A program made the translations under genes and the position numbers. The notes beneath the pieces were generated by a model. That model searched no databases. It worked only from the letters and a program-made list of their open reading frames with translations, and had not been told where the DNA came from. This document shows, one piece after another, positions 1-8,755 of a DNA stretch of 64,000 nucleotides; within the stretch, counting starts at the first letter, position 1, and each line of letters begins with the position of its first letter. The DNA comes from Treponema bryantii (lineage in GTDB: Bacteria; Spirochaetota; Spirochaetia; Treponematales; Treponemataceae), in the NCBI RefSeq assembly GCF_900113965.1, contig NZ_FORI01000003.1, forward strand, positions 124,001 to 188,000, written 5' to 3'.

Positions 1-1227
1 CAAAACCGTCATCGGGTCAATCAATTTTCCGTTTTTGTAAACTGTGAAATGAAGATGTGGGCCTGTTGAATAACCTGTAGAACCAACAAGTCCAATTCTT
101 GTTCCCTGACTAACCCACTGTCCTTTGCTTGCAATTATTTTTGACATGTGCGCATACAAAGTCTGATATCCGTTTCCATGATCAATAATTACATAGTTTC
201 CATATACACGGTTAATACCCGTTGTAGTTACCTTTCCACTCATTGCTGCAAGAATTGGAGTTCCTGTAGGACAAGCCATATCAGTTCCAGTATGGAAAGA
301 TTTTACGTTTGCAATAGGATCAATTCTATAGCCATATGGAGAAGACCAGCGGAACTGAGCAGAGAGAGGCATTCTGAAAAGCTCGCCCATAGCGTTGCGA
401 AGTGCGCTGGCATCCATAGCAGCTCCAGGAAGGAACAACTGCTGGCCTGCTGTAAGAGTTTCACTTGTAAGCTCGTTTACATCAAGAAGCTGTTCAAGAC
501 TGATTTTGTACTTACTTGTGATAGAGTTCAGAGAATCGCCTTTTTTTACTGTATACACAATTCCATCAATTGAAGGAATCTTAAGCTTCTGTCCTGCGGC
601 AAGCTGGCGTACGTTTCCAATATCATTTACAGAAATCAGTGTAGAAATATTTGTAAGACCAAACTTCTTTGCAATACCACTGATAGTGTCGCCCGAACGA
701 ACCTTATAAGTCTGAAAGCTAACTGGCTGTGTAAAACTTGCACTTACAGCATTTTCTGCAACATCCAAAAGATTTCCAGTTTCGTCGTAATCGAGTTTTC
801 CTTCAAGCGCAAAGTTTGCCATTATCTTATTGAGATTTTCGATATCTGCAGAATCTCCAACCTGAAGAACAAGAGGACCAGTATGATTTACATGATGATT
901 AACAAGCTTAATTGTACCGAACAAAGCTGCTCCGAAAGCAAGAGCAGATGCAATGATAATCAGAATTGATTTTACGTTTTCTTTTACATATGAACCGGCG
1001 TCAGTTACCGAACTGCCTACCAGCTTAAAGAACGAACGTACAGAAAGGTCTGCTCTTACTTTCTGTGCAGAAAAGCTTCTGAGCTCTGGAGAAAAAATAT
1101 CTGTTGTTATGGAAGCGGAACGGCTTCTTTCCTTATGCCTGAACTGCAATTCCGGAAGACTGAAGGTTCCAAATCCGCTGAAGCCTCGTCTGCGGGAATT
1201 ATCTTGAACGTAACTTATTATTTCCAT
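1..1227 (-). CDS. LysM/M23 family peptidoglycan peptidase, C-terminus cut by window edge
   Basis: Cell-wall hydrolase of the lysostaphin/LytM class, anchored in the inner membrane with its catalytic part in the periplasm. The 409 visible residues hold a cytoplasmic stretch of about 85 residues, one membrane segment (about 87-107), two LysM domains (about 173-218 and 223-267) and an M23 domain from about 290. The zinc-ligand pattern is present: H312 and D316 in HTGTD, then H391/H393 in HLHF. The frame is still open at position 1, so only the last few residues are missing. The start is ATG at 1227 with only a weak SD; a poor -10-like GATACT lies 6 nt upstream. It follows the MptE-like gene by 32 bp in the same direction. 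Family assignment is secure; whether it remodels the septum or the side wall is not visible. Confidence 0.93.
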   Translation of the reverse strand, partial: MEIISYVQDNSRRRGFSGFGTFSLPELQFRHKERSRSASITTDIFSPELRSFSAQKVRADLSVRSFFKLVGSSVTDAGSYVKENVKSILIIIASALAFGAALFGTIKLVNHHVNHTGPLVLQVGDSADIENLNKIMANFALEGKLDYDETGNLLDVAENAVSASFTQPVSFQTYKVRSGDTISGIAKKFGLTNISTLISVNDIGNVRQLAAGQKLKIPSIDGIVYTVKKGDSLNSITSKYKISLEQLLDVNELTSETLTAGQQLFLPGAAMDASALRNAMGELFRMPLSAQFRWSSPYGYRIDPIANVKSFHTGTDMACPTGTPILAAMSGKVTTTGINRVYGNYVIIDHGNGYQTLYAHMSKIIASKGQWVSQGTRIGLVGSTGYSTGPHLHFTVYKNGKLIDPMTVL

Positions 1228-1259
1228 GCTTCAAGTATCGGTAAATAATAAGGGTCGGT

Positions 1260-2867
1260 TTAGAGATATTCTTGTAAAAATGGGTTTTCAGAGAGGAAGG
1301 CTTCTCGGGGGAAGTTGTTTATGAGATTGTCGAGGTTGGCGAGCTGCGCTGCGGTTAAAGGTGAGCGGGCGGTGGCCGCCGCGGCGAGGAAGCTTGCTTT
1401 GCGGGATGTTATTGGCGGACGTCGGAGGAGCTCTGCGGGGTCAGCCGCTACGATGCCCGGCGTATTGAGACCTCGGGGATCCAGTGTGTACGTTTTTGTT
1501 TCCGGACAGGCGGCGAGCCGGGCTTCAAACCACCAGGAAAACATTTTCATGCGGCTGTCGGTAAGTACTGGCGAGCCTGAGTAGTCGGTGCCCATGGTTG
1601 CGTTCGCGCTGTACAGCGAACCTGCCGTAAATTTATCCGGAGTTGAAAGGCGGCTTGCAAGAGTATGATAAGTCTGTTCTGCAGAGCTGCCTTTAATATG
1701 AGTTTGCTTATTCGGAAAGGCAAAGTCCAGGCCTGCAGTATATATTTCGCGAGCCCCTGCAAGATGTGCAAAGTTCCAGGCACTCGAAGCTACAGATCCA
1801 CCTGTTCCAAGGTCGCCGGCTGATATTCCAAGTTTTTTCTGTACAAACTGCCCAACCGGAAACTGTGAACTGCACAATAAAAGATTACGACAGTTAAATC
1901 GGAAAACAGACGGATACGCACTAATTTCTGTTATAAAAACGCTCTGCGGCGCGCTCAACCCCGCGATATGCCTATAAGCCCAGAACTGAGGATCTGTAAG
2001 AATTACAAAATCAGGCTGTACACCGGCGCGTAAAAGAGCACGTAATGCAGTTTCAACACAAACTGTAACGCAGCGCTCCTGTAAATCTTTAATATGAGGA
2101 AGAATTGTTTCAAGCGAAGGTCCAGCCCCAATAATCAAAAATGGAAGAGCATTTCCATCATCATCTTTTGCCTTATTTTCAAGGCAGCTTATTTCCCCAC
2201 ACTGCCCGTACTGTTTAAAATTCTTAAGACTGTTTCTGCACCAGAGTTTTCCAAACTTTTTGAGTGTTGCCGCATTAATTTCATTTTTTCTCTGATTGCG
2301 TTTTATAATAGAACGAACTGTATCAAAATAAGGAGAGGCATGTGCAGTAAAGGCCGGAATATCAAAAAAGTAAGCATCAGAAACTCCGGTCTCACCAATG
2401 TTTACATGAGAACCGTCTTCCAGAAGAGGAAGCACAGATTCAGCAGGAGCGCCTACAGCAATTATCAGTTTTTCAATTCCAAAAACAGGTGTCCAGTCGA
2501 GCACGCACATTGCTGCAAAAAAATGCGCTACATCAGGTTCAATCAAAACAAGACGAGGCTGCTCCCTACCACGCGCCTTCAACAATTTTGCGCATTCAAT
2601 TACATGATAGCCCAGACCAAAACCATAAAACACAATAGAAGATTTCTGGAAAACTTCGTCACGCCCTACTGCGCCATTCGCCTCGCGTTCGGGATTATAA
2701 GCAGAATGAAGTCTTACCCCACCCTCGCTTGCTGTAATATTTCCATTTTTGGCTTGTTCAAGTTTCCATATAGATTCGGGAGGAACAGGAATATTTCCTG
2801 TCATTTGTGCAAGGGCCGGGAATCTTTTTTTGAAAGCGTCAAAGTTTTTATTCCAGATTGAGTTCAA
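1260..2867 (-). CDS. MptE-like / DUF115 (Maf-type motility-associated) protein
   Basis: 535 residues with the DUF115 core in the middle: GAGPSLE near residue 248, followed by an ETALRALLRAGVQPDF-type segment and a TDPQFW motif. Related proteins are annotated as 6-hydroxymethylpterin pyrophosphokinase MptE-like or as motility-associated factor glycosyltransferases that modify flagellin. A flagellin-modification role would fit a spirochaete, but no flagellar gene is nearby, so that is inference. There is no signal peptide, so it is probably cytoplasmic. The ATG at 2867 overlaps the end of the penicillin-binding protein gene by 20 bp, implying translational coupling. The N-terminal 200 residues match nothing I can name. 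Confidence 0.8.
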   Translation of the reverse strand: MNSIWNKNFDAFKKRFPALAQMTGNIPVPPESIWKLEQAKNGNITASEGGVRLHSAYNPEREANGAVGRDEVFQKSSIVFYGFGLGYHVIECAKLLKARGREQPRLVLIEPDVAHFFAAMCVLDWTPVFGIEKLIIAVGAPAESVLPLLEDGSHVNIGETGVSDAYFFDIPAFTAHASPYFDTVRSIIKRNQRKNEINAATLKKFGKLWCRNSLKNFKQYGQCGEISCLENKAKDDDGNALPFLIIGAGPSLETILPHIKDLQERCVTVCVETALRALLRAGVQPDFVILTDPQFWAYRHIAGLSAPQSVFITEISAYPSVFRFNCRNLLLCSSQFPVGQFVQKKLGISAGDLGTGGSVASSAWNFAHLAGAREIYTAGLDFAFPNKQTHIKGSSAEQTYHTLASRLSTPDKFTAGSLYSANATMGTDYSGSPVLTDSRMKMFSWWFEARLAACPETKTYTLDPRGLNTPGIVAADPAELLRRPPITSRKASFLAAAATARSPLTAAQLANLDNLINNFPREAFLSENPFLQEYL

Positions 2868-4725
2868 TTACCATGTTCTCCGTAACAGGGGTTCCAGGTT
2901 CAGGACTCTGGCTTGTTACCCAGCCGCTTCCATTTATATTCAAACGAATATCAGAACGTTCCATTAATGAAAGAAGTTCTCGTTTAGATTTGCCTGTAAA
3001 ATCAGGAACTACAGAACCAACCTGAATTCCCTGAGAAGAAGAAATTGTAATAACTCCGCTGTGTTCAAGAGAAGCAGCACCGCCACGGCTCATACCAAGG
3101 TGGTCAATGATAATATCTGCGGCTTCTCCAATTACAGGAGCAACAATACGTCCACCGTAAGTTTCTCCCTTAGCTTTTTCAACTACGATATACAAAACAA
3201 TCTGAGGTTCATCAACAGGGAAAATTGCAATACAACTTGAAAGGAAGTCTGTATCACTATAGCCGCCGTGTTCCTTATCTGCCATCTGAGCAGTACCGGT
3301 CTTTACACCAATATCCACGTCGCGAAGGTTTGCACGTGAACCTGTACCACTCTTGGCTGTAGTTTCCATACAGCTGAGAATATAGTCTGCAGTATTTTTA
3401 GAAAAAACGCGGTCCTTATACTGAGGCTCATGCTCATAATAAGTAGTACCGTCTTTATTTGTGATTTTATGAATAAATGTAAGCTGAACAGGAACTCCGC
3501 CATTTCCAATTGAAGTAGCAGCCTGAACCATCTGAAGAGCAGATACACTGATTTCCTGTCCAATTGCAATTGTCGGCTTTGAACGGGCAGACCACAGTGA
3601 ACTGCTTGTATCTTTTACAGAACCTGAAGTTTCTCCCGGAAGCTCAACGCCCGTTCTTTTTCCAAAGCCAAGCATTCTGATTCTGGACATAAACTCATCT
3701 TCGTTGATTCTGTCACTAATCTGACCAAGAACATCATTGCACGAATAGCGCAGACCGTCTTTAGGTGTACACCAGCCATGATGCTCAAGACATTTAATTC
3801 TGATTGTTTCACCACTCGCAAGGCGCTTTTCATACATTCCGTCACAGAGGAAAGAATCATTTGGAGAGATTCCATGTTCATCGTAAACAATACCAACTGT
3901 AAAGATCTTGAATACAGAACCCGGTTCATAAGCAGTCATTGCCGGACGGTCAATTTTTGATTCTATGATTGAAGCACCATATTCATTCAGATCTGCAGAT
4001 GGAAGACTTATATATGAAAGCACTTCACCAGTTGTACAATCTGCGGCAATAAGCATCATGCTCTCTGCCTGAGTTTCGTTCATTGTTTTATGAGCAATCT
4101 GTTCAAGTTTATATTGAAGATTTGCATCAATACTTAAAAAGACATTTCGTCCCTGTAGCGGCTCTCCGTTTTCATCTGTTCCAGAAGGAGCAAGAATGCT
4201 CTGCTGAGAAAACTCAATACCTGCAAGACCGCGCCCGTCATCACCCATATAACCAATAAGCTGAGAAGCAAGTGCATGATTAGGATAGTTTCTTCCAGGG
4301 ATTTTCTCATAACTTACAAAGTTGTAGCCCTTCTCGTCTGTGAGCTGCTTAAGAGGCTCATACATTGTCTGAGAGATTTTTTTCTTAAGATAAACAAAGC
4401 TTTTATTTGTATCTATGATTTCCAGAATTTCTTCTGGAAGCATTTCAAGAAGCGGAGCTATATCCTGAGCAAAGCGGTTACGAACCTTTTCGCTGTCTTT
4501 AAGATTTTTTACAGACACACCAACATGATAGAAATTTGTCTGTACGGCAAGTGGAAAACCAGAACGGTCAACAATTGAACCACGCTCAACTGCAGGCACA
4601 TTTTGAGCAACAGGAGTTACCGGTTGAAGAGAAAGTTTTGCATATGTAAACAGTAATATAAGAAGACAGATTCCACAGCAAATGAAAAAGAAAACAGTCT
4701 GCTTAGGTCTGAAAAACTGATTCAC
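2848..4725 (-). CDS. ftsI: FtsI/PBP2-type penicillin-binding transpeptidase with PASTA-like tail
   Basis: Class B penicillin-binding protein that cross-links peptidoglycan in the periplasm, probably at division. A single N-terminal membrane segment (about 11-32) precedes the dimerisation domain. The transpeptidase triad is visible: S270-V-F-K273 (SxxK), S328-C-N (SxN) and K475-T-G (KTG). A PASTA-like domain of about 60 residues ends the protein, which makes it resemble SpoVD/Pbp2x more than E. coli FtsI. The start is GTG at 4725, preceded by GGGTGG and by a plausible promoter; no ATG lies near in frame. A downstream DUF115 gene overlaps it. A division rather than elongation role is inferred from the architecture, since ftsW, mraZ or mraY are not in view. 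Confidence 0.9.
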   Translation of the reverse strand: MNQFFRPKQTVFFFICCGICLLILLFTYAKLSLQPVTPVAQNVPAVERGSIVDRSGFPLAVQTNFYHVGVSVKNLKDSEKVRNRFAQDIAPLLEMLPEEILEIIDTNKSFVYLKKKISQTMYEPLKQLTDEKGYNFVSYEKIPGRNYPNHALASQLIGYMGDDGRGLAGIEFSQQSILAPSGTDENGEPLQGRNVFLSIDANLQYKLEQIAHKTMNETQAESMMLIAADCTTGEVLSYISLPSADLNEYGASIIESKIDRPAMTAYEPGSVFKIFTVGIVYDEHGISPNDSFLCDGMYEKRLASGETIRIKCLEHHGWCTPKDGLRYSCNDVLGQISDRINEDEFMSRIRMLGFGKRTGVELPGETSGSVKDTSSSLWSARSKPTIAIGQEISVSALQMVQAATSIGNGGVPVQLTFIHKITNKDGTTYYEHEPQYKDRVFSKNTADYILSCMETTAKSGTGSRANLRDVDIGVKTGTAQMADKEHGGYSDTDFLSSCIAIFPVDEPQIVLYIVVEKAKGETYGGRIVAPVIGEAADIIIDHLGMSRGGAASLEHSGVITISSSQGIQVGSVVPDFTGKSKRELLSLMERSDIRLNINGSGWVTSQSPEPGTPVTENMVIELNLE

Positions 4726-4746
4726 GATAAATTTCCACCCGAATCT

Positions 4747-4775
4747 ATTGTAAACCTATTTTGATTTTATTTCTA
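4747..4775 (-). promoter_or_regulatory. Putative promoter of ftsI
   Basis: Reading the minus strand, TAGAAA (4770-4775) and TACAAT (4747-4752) are separated by 17 bp. The expected start point lies about 15 nt before the GTG at 4725. It sits directly after the terminator of the upstream lipoprotein gene, where a new promoter is needed. Confidence 0.5.
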
Positions 4776-4781
4776 GATATA

Positions 4782-4810
4782 GAAAAAAAATCCCGCGACA
4801 AGCGCGGGAT
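4782..4810 (-). terminator. Intrinsic terminator after the small lipoprotein gene
   Basis: An 8-bp perfect stem (4790-4797 with 4803-4810) with a 5-nt loop is followed on the minus strand by eight T. It lies 14 bp after the stop codon at 4824. Confidence 0.93.
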
Positions 4811-4823
4811 TGATAAAGAAGAA

Positions 4824-5375
4824 TTAGTCGTCTAGTAATGAATTTAACAAATAATTAGCCAGGAATTTTTTCCATTGAATTTGTGCATTCTGTGCCTTAC
4901 CTTTTCCAATTTCTACACATTCATCTGGATGTGCGTGAATTTTTGGCTCAGAAGCCTTCTCCAATTTACCACTTCCCCATACTGTATACCAAGATTTTTT
5001 TCCAAATTGTGATAAAGGATATTCTTTATTTCCCCCAACAGTTATTGTCATATCTTGTGAATATAGACCATTCAATAATTCTACAGTTTGTACAGTTTCT
5101 GTTTGTATTGAAACTGTTAATCCAACATCAGGATTGAAAAATAAATATATATCTGCATTTTCCAATTTTTTTACATCTTCATCTTCGTCTGCACCTGCAG
5201 CCGCAATAGGAATATTAATTGGTTTAGTTGATTTATATTTATACCACTGATTATATGAATCATTTACTGTCTCAAGTACAGTCTCTTTGATTGTTTCAGC
5301 TGCGCCACAACCAGTAAATGCAAGTCCGCAAAGCAAAACTGCTGCTGCAGTCATTATTTTCAAAAATTTCTTCAT
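4824..5375 (-). CDS. Small lipoprotein of unknown function
   Basis: 183-residue predicted lipoprotein. The start is the ATG at 5375, with AGGAG 8 nt upstream, rather than the longer frame to 5393. The N-terminus reads MKKFLKIM, then a hydrophobic stretch ending in the lipobox LAFTGC. The mature part has no motif I recognise; it is mixed polar sequence with an acidic patch (DEDEDVKKLE) and a basic, Trp-containing C-terminal third. It is monocistronic: a consensus promoter lies upstream and a strong terminator downstream, so it is probably abundant. Export to an outer- or inner-membrane face is inferred from the lipobox only. Confidence 0.8.
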   Translation of the reverse strand: MKKFLKIMTAAAVLLCGLAFTGCGAAETIKETVLETVNDSYNQWYKYKSTKPINIPIAAAGADEDEDVKKLENADIYLFFNPDVGLTVSIQTETVQTVELLNGLYSQDMTITVGGNKEYPLSQFGKKSWYTVWGSGKLEKASEPKIHAHPDECVEIGKGKAQNAQIQWKKFLANYLLNSLLDD

Positions 5376-5408
5376 AATTAAATCTCCTGTCAAAATTGAA
5401 GTTAATTA

Positions 5409-5437
5409 ATTATAAAGCAGCCATTTGCATTTGTCAA
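5409..5437 (-). promoter_or_regulatory. Consensus sigma-70-type promoter for the small lipoprotein
   Basis: On the minus strand, TTGACA (5432-5437) and TATAAT (5409-5414) are separated by exactly 17 bp, a full match to the housekeeping consensus. The leader before the ATG at 5375 is about 28 nt and contains AGGAG. Confidence 0.92.
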
Positions 5438-5442
5438 AAATA

Positions 5443-8400
5443 TCAGTTTTGACGGACTATTTTTTCTGAAGAATAATATTCCATATACAAAGAAGCATTA
5501 TAAGATCCATCTGATTTAAAGTTAATCTGTGTAGAATCGCTATACTTTTTCCAGCCATCATAGAGATCAAATGACATGCTAGCTAAAGAACTACAACCAG
5601 CGAAAGCCTGACTCTCAATCGTAGTTACACTGCCAGGAATATGTATTGAAGTTAAACTACTATAACGGAAAGAATAGCTTGGTAAATAAGTCCATGAAGA
5701 TGGAATGGTAAAACTAGTAATGCCACAGCCCTGGAATTCACAGCCTGAAGTTATCTGAGGATTATCATTTGGAAGTGAAATACTTGTAAGTCCACTTGCA
5801 TTAAAGAATGCCGCATCACCAATTGTTACTCCATGAGTTGTAGTTACAGAAGTTTCAGCCTCAACATAAGAAAAAGCTTGTCTCGCAATACTTGTTACAT
5901 TATCAGGAATTACAAAAGTTGAAATAGAACTATTACCCGGATACCAGACAATAGTATCACCATCCTTGTTATACAAAACTCCATTTGAATCTGAAGAATA
6001 ATAAGTTGAATTGGACGGTGCAATTATATTCTTTGTATTTGTAAACACTGCATGAACATCTTGATTAGCAAAAACGTTACTATCAAAATTTGGCCCAATA
6101 ATAATAGTATCAAACTTTTGATAAACCAGAGAAGATGAACTTGAAACTCCTAAATCACTAAAACTTGTTAATGCTAATTTTGTAAGCCTTGTTGCTCTGG
6201 ATAAGTCTAGTGTTGAAGCTTCGTTTATAACTATTCCTGCAGAATTATTTCCGCTTGTATTAGTGCAAAGTTTTTTAATGAAATTGGTAAACAGTGTATC
6301 TGTTACATCGGCACCGATTACAAAGTGATATTCCTGATCTACAACGAGATCACTTGCATTAAAACTTGCAATATTAGAAGCTGTCAATTCCGTAGACACA
6401 GCAATTTTACCGTTTGACATGATTGTACGAGTCACGTTATGTTCAGTATCAGGTTTTATTGCAAAATGGGGCATTTCTGCCAGGATTGTGGTAGTTGCAG
6501 AATCATCCAGTTTAAGAATAGGTTCAGCAGATGATGGATTTTCCGGTGTAATCACAGCAACAACACCATCAGAACATTCAGAAGGTGGCTCAATCGGGTC
6601 TTTAAGAGAAATCCATTTTCCCTCTGCAATATAAAGGTCATTACGAGGGTTATCTGAATCATAAGGAATATAAGCAGAGCCTGTAATTATAAAATCTTTA
6701 CCAGACTCATAAGCCACAGCACCACCGTACCCGTCCGCAGTATTTGAGCTTATTTTTCCCCCAGACATAGTAAAAGTACCCGTTGCATCTGATTGTGCTG
6801 CAACAGCGATTCCACCACCTGCACCTTCATTACTATTAAGTCCTATCGCACTGTTAGACATTATAGTTCCGCCTGTCATTTCAAACTGGCCGGAATTAGA
6901 ACCATCATAGGTAATCAATACCCCTCCACCATAACCTGAGCTATTTCCCTCTATAACCGCAGTACCAGTAAGAGTCAGATTTTTTGCAGTTGAAATTCCT
7001 CCTCCCATACCTCTATCTGAAGTACTAGCGCTGCTGGCATAATTATAAGAAACATTCCCGGCAGCAATTTTTACACTTCCATTCTGATTATCTATTCCGC
7101 CACCATGAGTTGTTGAATCACCCTTTACAAGATTATAAATAACCCCACCTGAAGTTTCGGCAGGCACATTTTCTGCAGAATAACCTAACCACAAGGTTCC
7201 GCTTCCGACTCCAATGCCACCACCAGATGTAGTTGCTTTATTTCCAAAAGAGTTTTCAGCATCTTCTGCATGAGAAAGAACGCCTCTTTTTCCAATAACA
7301 GCGCTTCCATAAACAAAAAGGTTTCCTTGATCAACATAAACACCACCACCATTTCTTGCCTGATTTCCAGTAACAAGGACACCATCTGTCAGATAAACCT
7401 TTGCATTGGCGTTATTAATGTAAATACCACCGCCGGTATCATTGGTGCTTCCACCGGTTATTTTCAGGTTCTTGATAATTACAGGCACACTGGTATTTAT
7501 AGAAAGAGCTTTACCGGATCCGTTCGCATTTAATGCATCCTGTGGCTGACCAGCAACAAGACTTGAATCTCCGCAGATAGTTAGAGAATGCGCTAATAAT
7601 GTACCTCCTTCCTCTCCACTGCCGGTATTTTCCAAAGTATTTGGGAGTTCTGCATTACCTATGAGAGTGCCCTTTATAAAAATCGTATAATCCTTTTCTG
7701 CATTATTAAGCATAGCAAGAGCGCCGGAAAAAGTTTTCTTTGGATGTAAGAAAGAACCAGAGCCTGAATCATTTGCAGCTTCTGGATTTATCCAGATTTC
7801 GGTAAGTTTATTGCCTTCAACCATAGCATTTGTAATGTAGCAGGTGGTTGTTGAGCCACTTGTAACCAGCCAGGGCTCATTGCCATTTTTTACCCAGGTG
7901 TTGGTTGTAAGATTATCAAAAATACCTACTGATTCAGTAAAGCTATACAAAAGAGCATCTGATGTACTATAGAATTTAAATTCAACTGTTGCATTATAGG
8001 AATAAACATCAGTCTCTGTTATTAAAATTTTTCCATCGGAAACATTATATGGCCCACCATTTTTGTTATAAAAAAGACCCTCCTGAATTTTTATTTTACA
8101 ATAACTTATTTCTGAATTATCCTCGATTTCAATTTCCAGAGAAATATTACCTTTACCATTTGTATTTGTAGAGCCTGTTACTGTCTTTTTAGCGCCTAAA
8201 GTCAGGCTTGCATCCACTAAAGGGTTTTCAGACGAAATTGAAAAGTCTTCACTTTCTCCGGAAAGGATTATTTTATCAGCATATTTTATATCTGCAGTTA
8301 TTTTGTAAGAAACCTCTGAGCTACCTACAGGAACTCCAATTGTAAAGGTTCTATGTTCCCAGTCTATTGAAGTAGCATCATAGGTTACGGAAGAATCGCT

Positions 8401-8754
8401 AACTTTTACAGCCTTTATTTCGGCAGTAAGACCTGTTTCAGGAATTGACGGAAAGGCAGTACGAGACCTGTCAGATGCTGAAACAAGTTCAGCATGACTA
8501 CTATTCTCTTCAACATGATTGAGCTGATTAACAATCTCTTCCGGGAAGGCACCGCGGATATTAAGAGAACCAGAAACTGTTACTATCGTTTCAGGTTCAG
8601 TTGTTTTAGTTTTTATTTCTGTAACAGATGCAGGCGATTCGCTTTCTACCTCATTTTCTACAATATTGTTACAGCCAGTAACTAAAACCGCAAAGAGTAA
8701 TGAGGCAGCCGATAATGTCAAAATCAAAAATCTTTTCACTAATCTACCCATCAT
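5443..8754 (-). CDS. Giant lipoprotein: beta-helix repeats plus BspA-like leucine-rich repeats
   Basis: 1103-residue predicted surface or periplasmic lipoprotein with lipobox VLVTGC (Cys28). Residues about 50-300 look like beta-sandwich domains. About 320-720 form a right-handed parallel beta-helix region with recurring GGGI/GGGV turns (polymorphic-membrane-protein or pectin-lyase-like). About 830-1090 carry BspA/LRR_5-type repeats of the kind I-P-x-x-V-T-x-I-x-x-x-A-F. Such proteins are usually adhesins or binding proteins; no catalytic motif is seen. The start is ATG at 8754, 1 bp after the stop of the upstream gene and 6 nt after AGGTG; a GTG at 8763 is in frame but less likely. A dispersed repeat encoding HAELVSAS is inserted near residue 90. 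Last gene of a three-gene operon. Confidence 0.82.
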   Translation of the reverse strand: MMGRLVKRFLILTLSAASLLFAVLVTGCNNIVENEVESESPASVTEIKTKTTEPETIVTVSGSLNIRGAFPEEIVNQLNHVEENSSHAELVSASDRSRTAFPSIPETGLTAEIKAVKVSDSSVTYDATSIDWEHRTFTIGVPVGSSEVSYKITADIKYADKIILSGESEDFSISSENPLVDASLTLGAKKTVTGSTNTNGKGNISLEIEIEDNSEISYCKIKIQEGLFYNKNGGPYNVSDGKILITETDVYSYNATVEFKFYSTSDALLYSFTESVGIFDNLTTNTWVKNGNEPWLVTSGSTTTCYITNAMVEGNKLTEIWINPEAANDSGSGSFLHPKKTFSGALAMLNNAEKDYTIFIKGTLIGNAELPNTLENTGSGEEGGTLLAHSLTICGDSSLVAGQPQDALNANGSGKALSINTSVPVIIKNLKITGGSTNDTGGGIYINNANAKVYLTDGVLVTGNQARNGGGVYVDQGNLFVYGSAVIGKRGVLSHAEDAENSFGNKATTSGGGIGVGSGTLWLGYSAENVPAETSGGVIYNLVKGDSTTHGGGIDNQNGSVKIAAGNVSYNYASSASTSDRGMGGGISTAKNLTLTGTAVIEGNSSGYGGGVLITYDGSNSGQFEMTGGTIMSNSAIGLNSNEGAGGGIAVAAQSDATGTFTMSGGKISSNTADGYGGAVAYESGKDFIITGSAYIPYDSDNPRNDLYIAEGKWISLKDPIEPPSECSDGVVAVITPENPSSAEPILKLDDSATTTILAEMPHFAIKPDTEHNVTRTIMSNGKIAVSTELTASNIASFNASDLVVDQEYHFVIGADVTDTLFTNFIKKLCTNTSGNNSAGIVINEASTLDLSRATRLTKLALTSFSDLGVSSSSSLVYQKFDTIIIGPNFDSNVFANQDVHAVFTNTKNIIAPSNSTYYSSDSNGVLYNKDGDTIVWYPGNSSISTFVIPDNVTSIARQAFSYVEAETSVTTTHGVTIGDAAFFNASGLTSISLPNDNPQITSGCEFQGCGITSFTIPSSWTYLPSYSFRYSSLTSIHIPGSVTTIESQAFAGCSSLASMSFDLYDGWKKYSDSTQINFKSDGSYNASLYMEYYSSEKIVRQN
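8471..8499. repeat. Dispersed repeat inside a coding sequence (HAELVSAS type)
   Basis: On the minus strand the segment reads AGTCATGCTGAACTTGTTTC followed by AGCATCTGA. This matches a short element common between genes in many bacteria. Here it is in frame and encodes SHAELVSAS in the large lipoprotein. The neighbouring paralogue lacks this stretch. Confidence 0.75.
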
Positions 8755-8755
8755 A

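Noticed and set aside
2094-2861. 255-codon plus-strand frame
   Set aside because: Antisense shadow of the DUF115 gene; the coding-strand product has recognisable motifs and this one does not.
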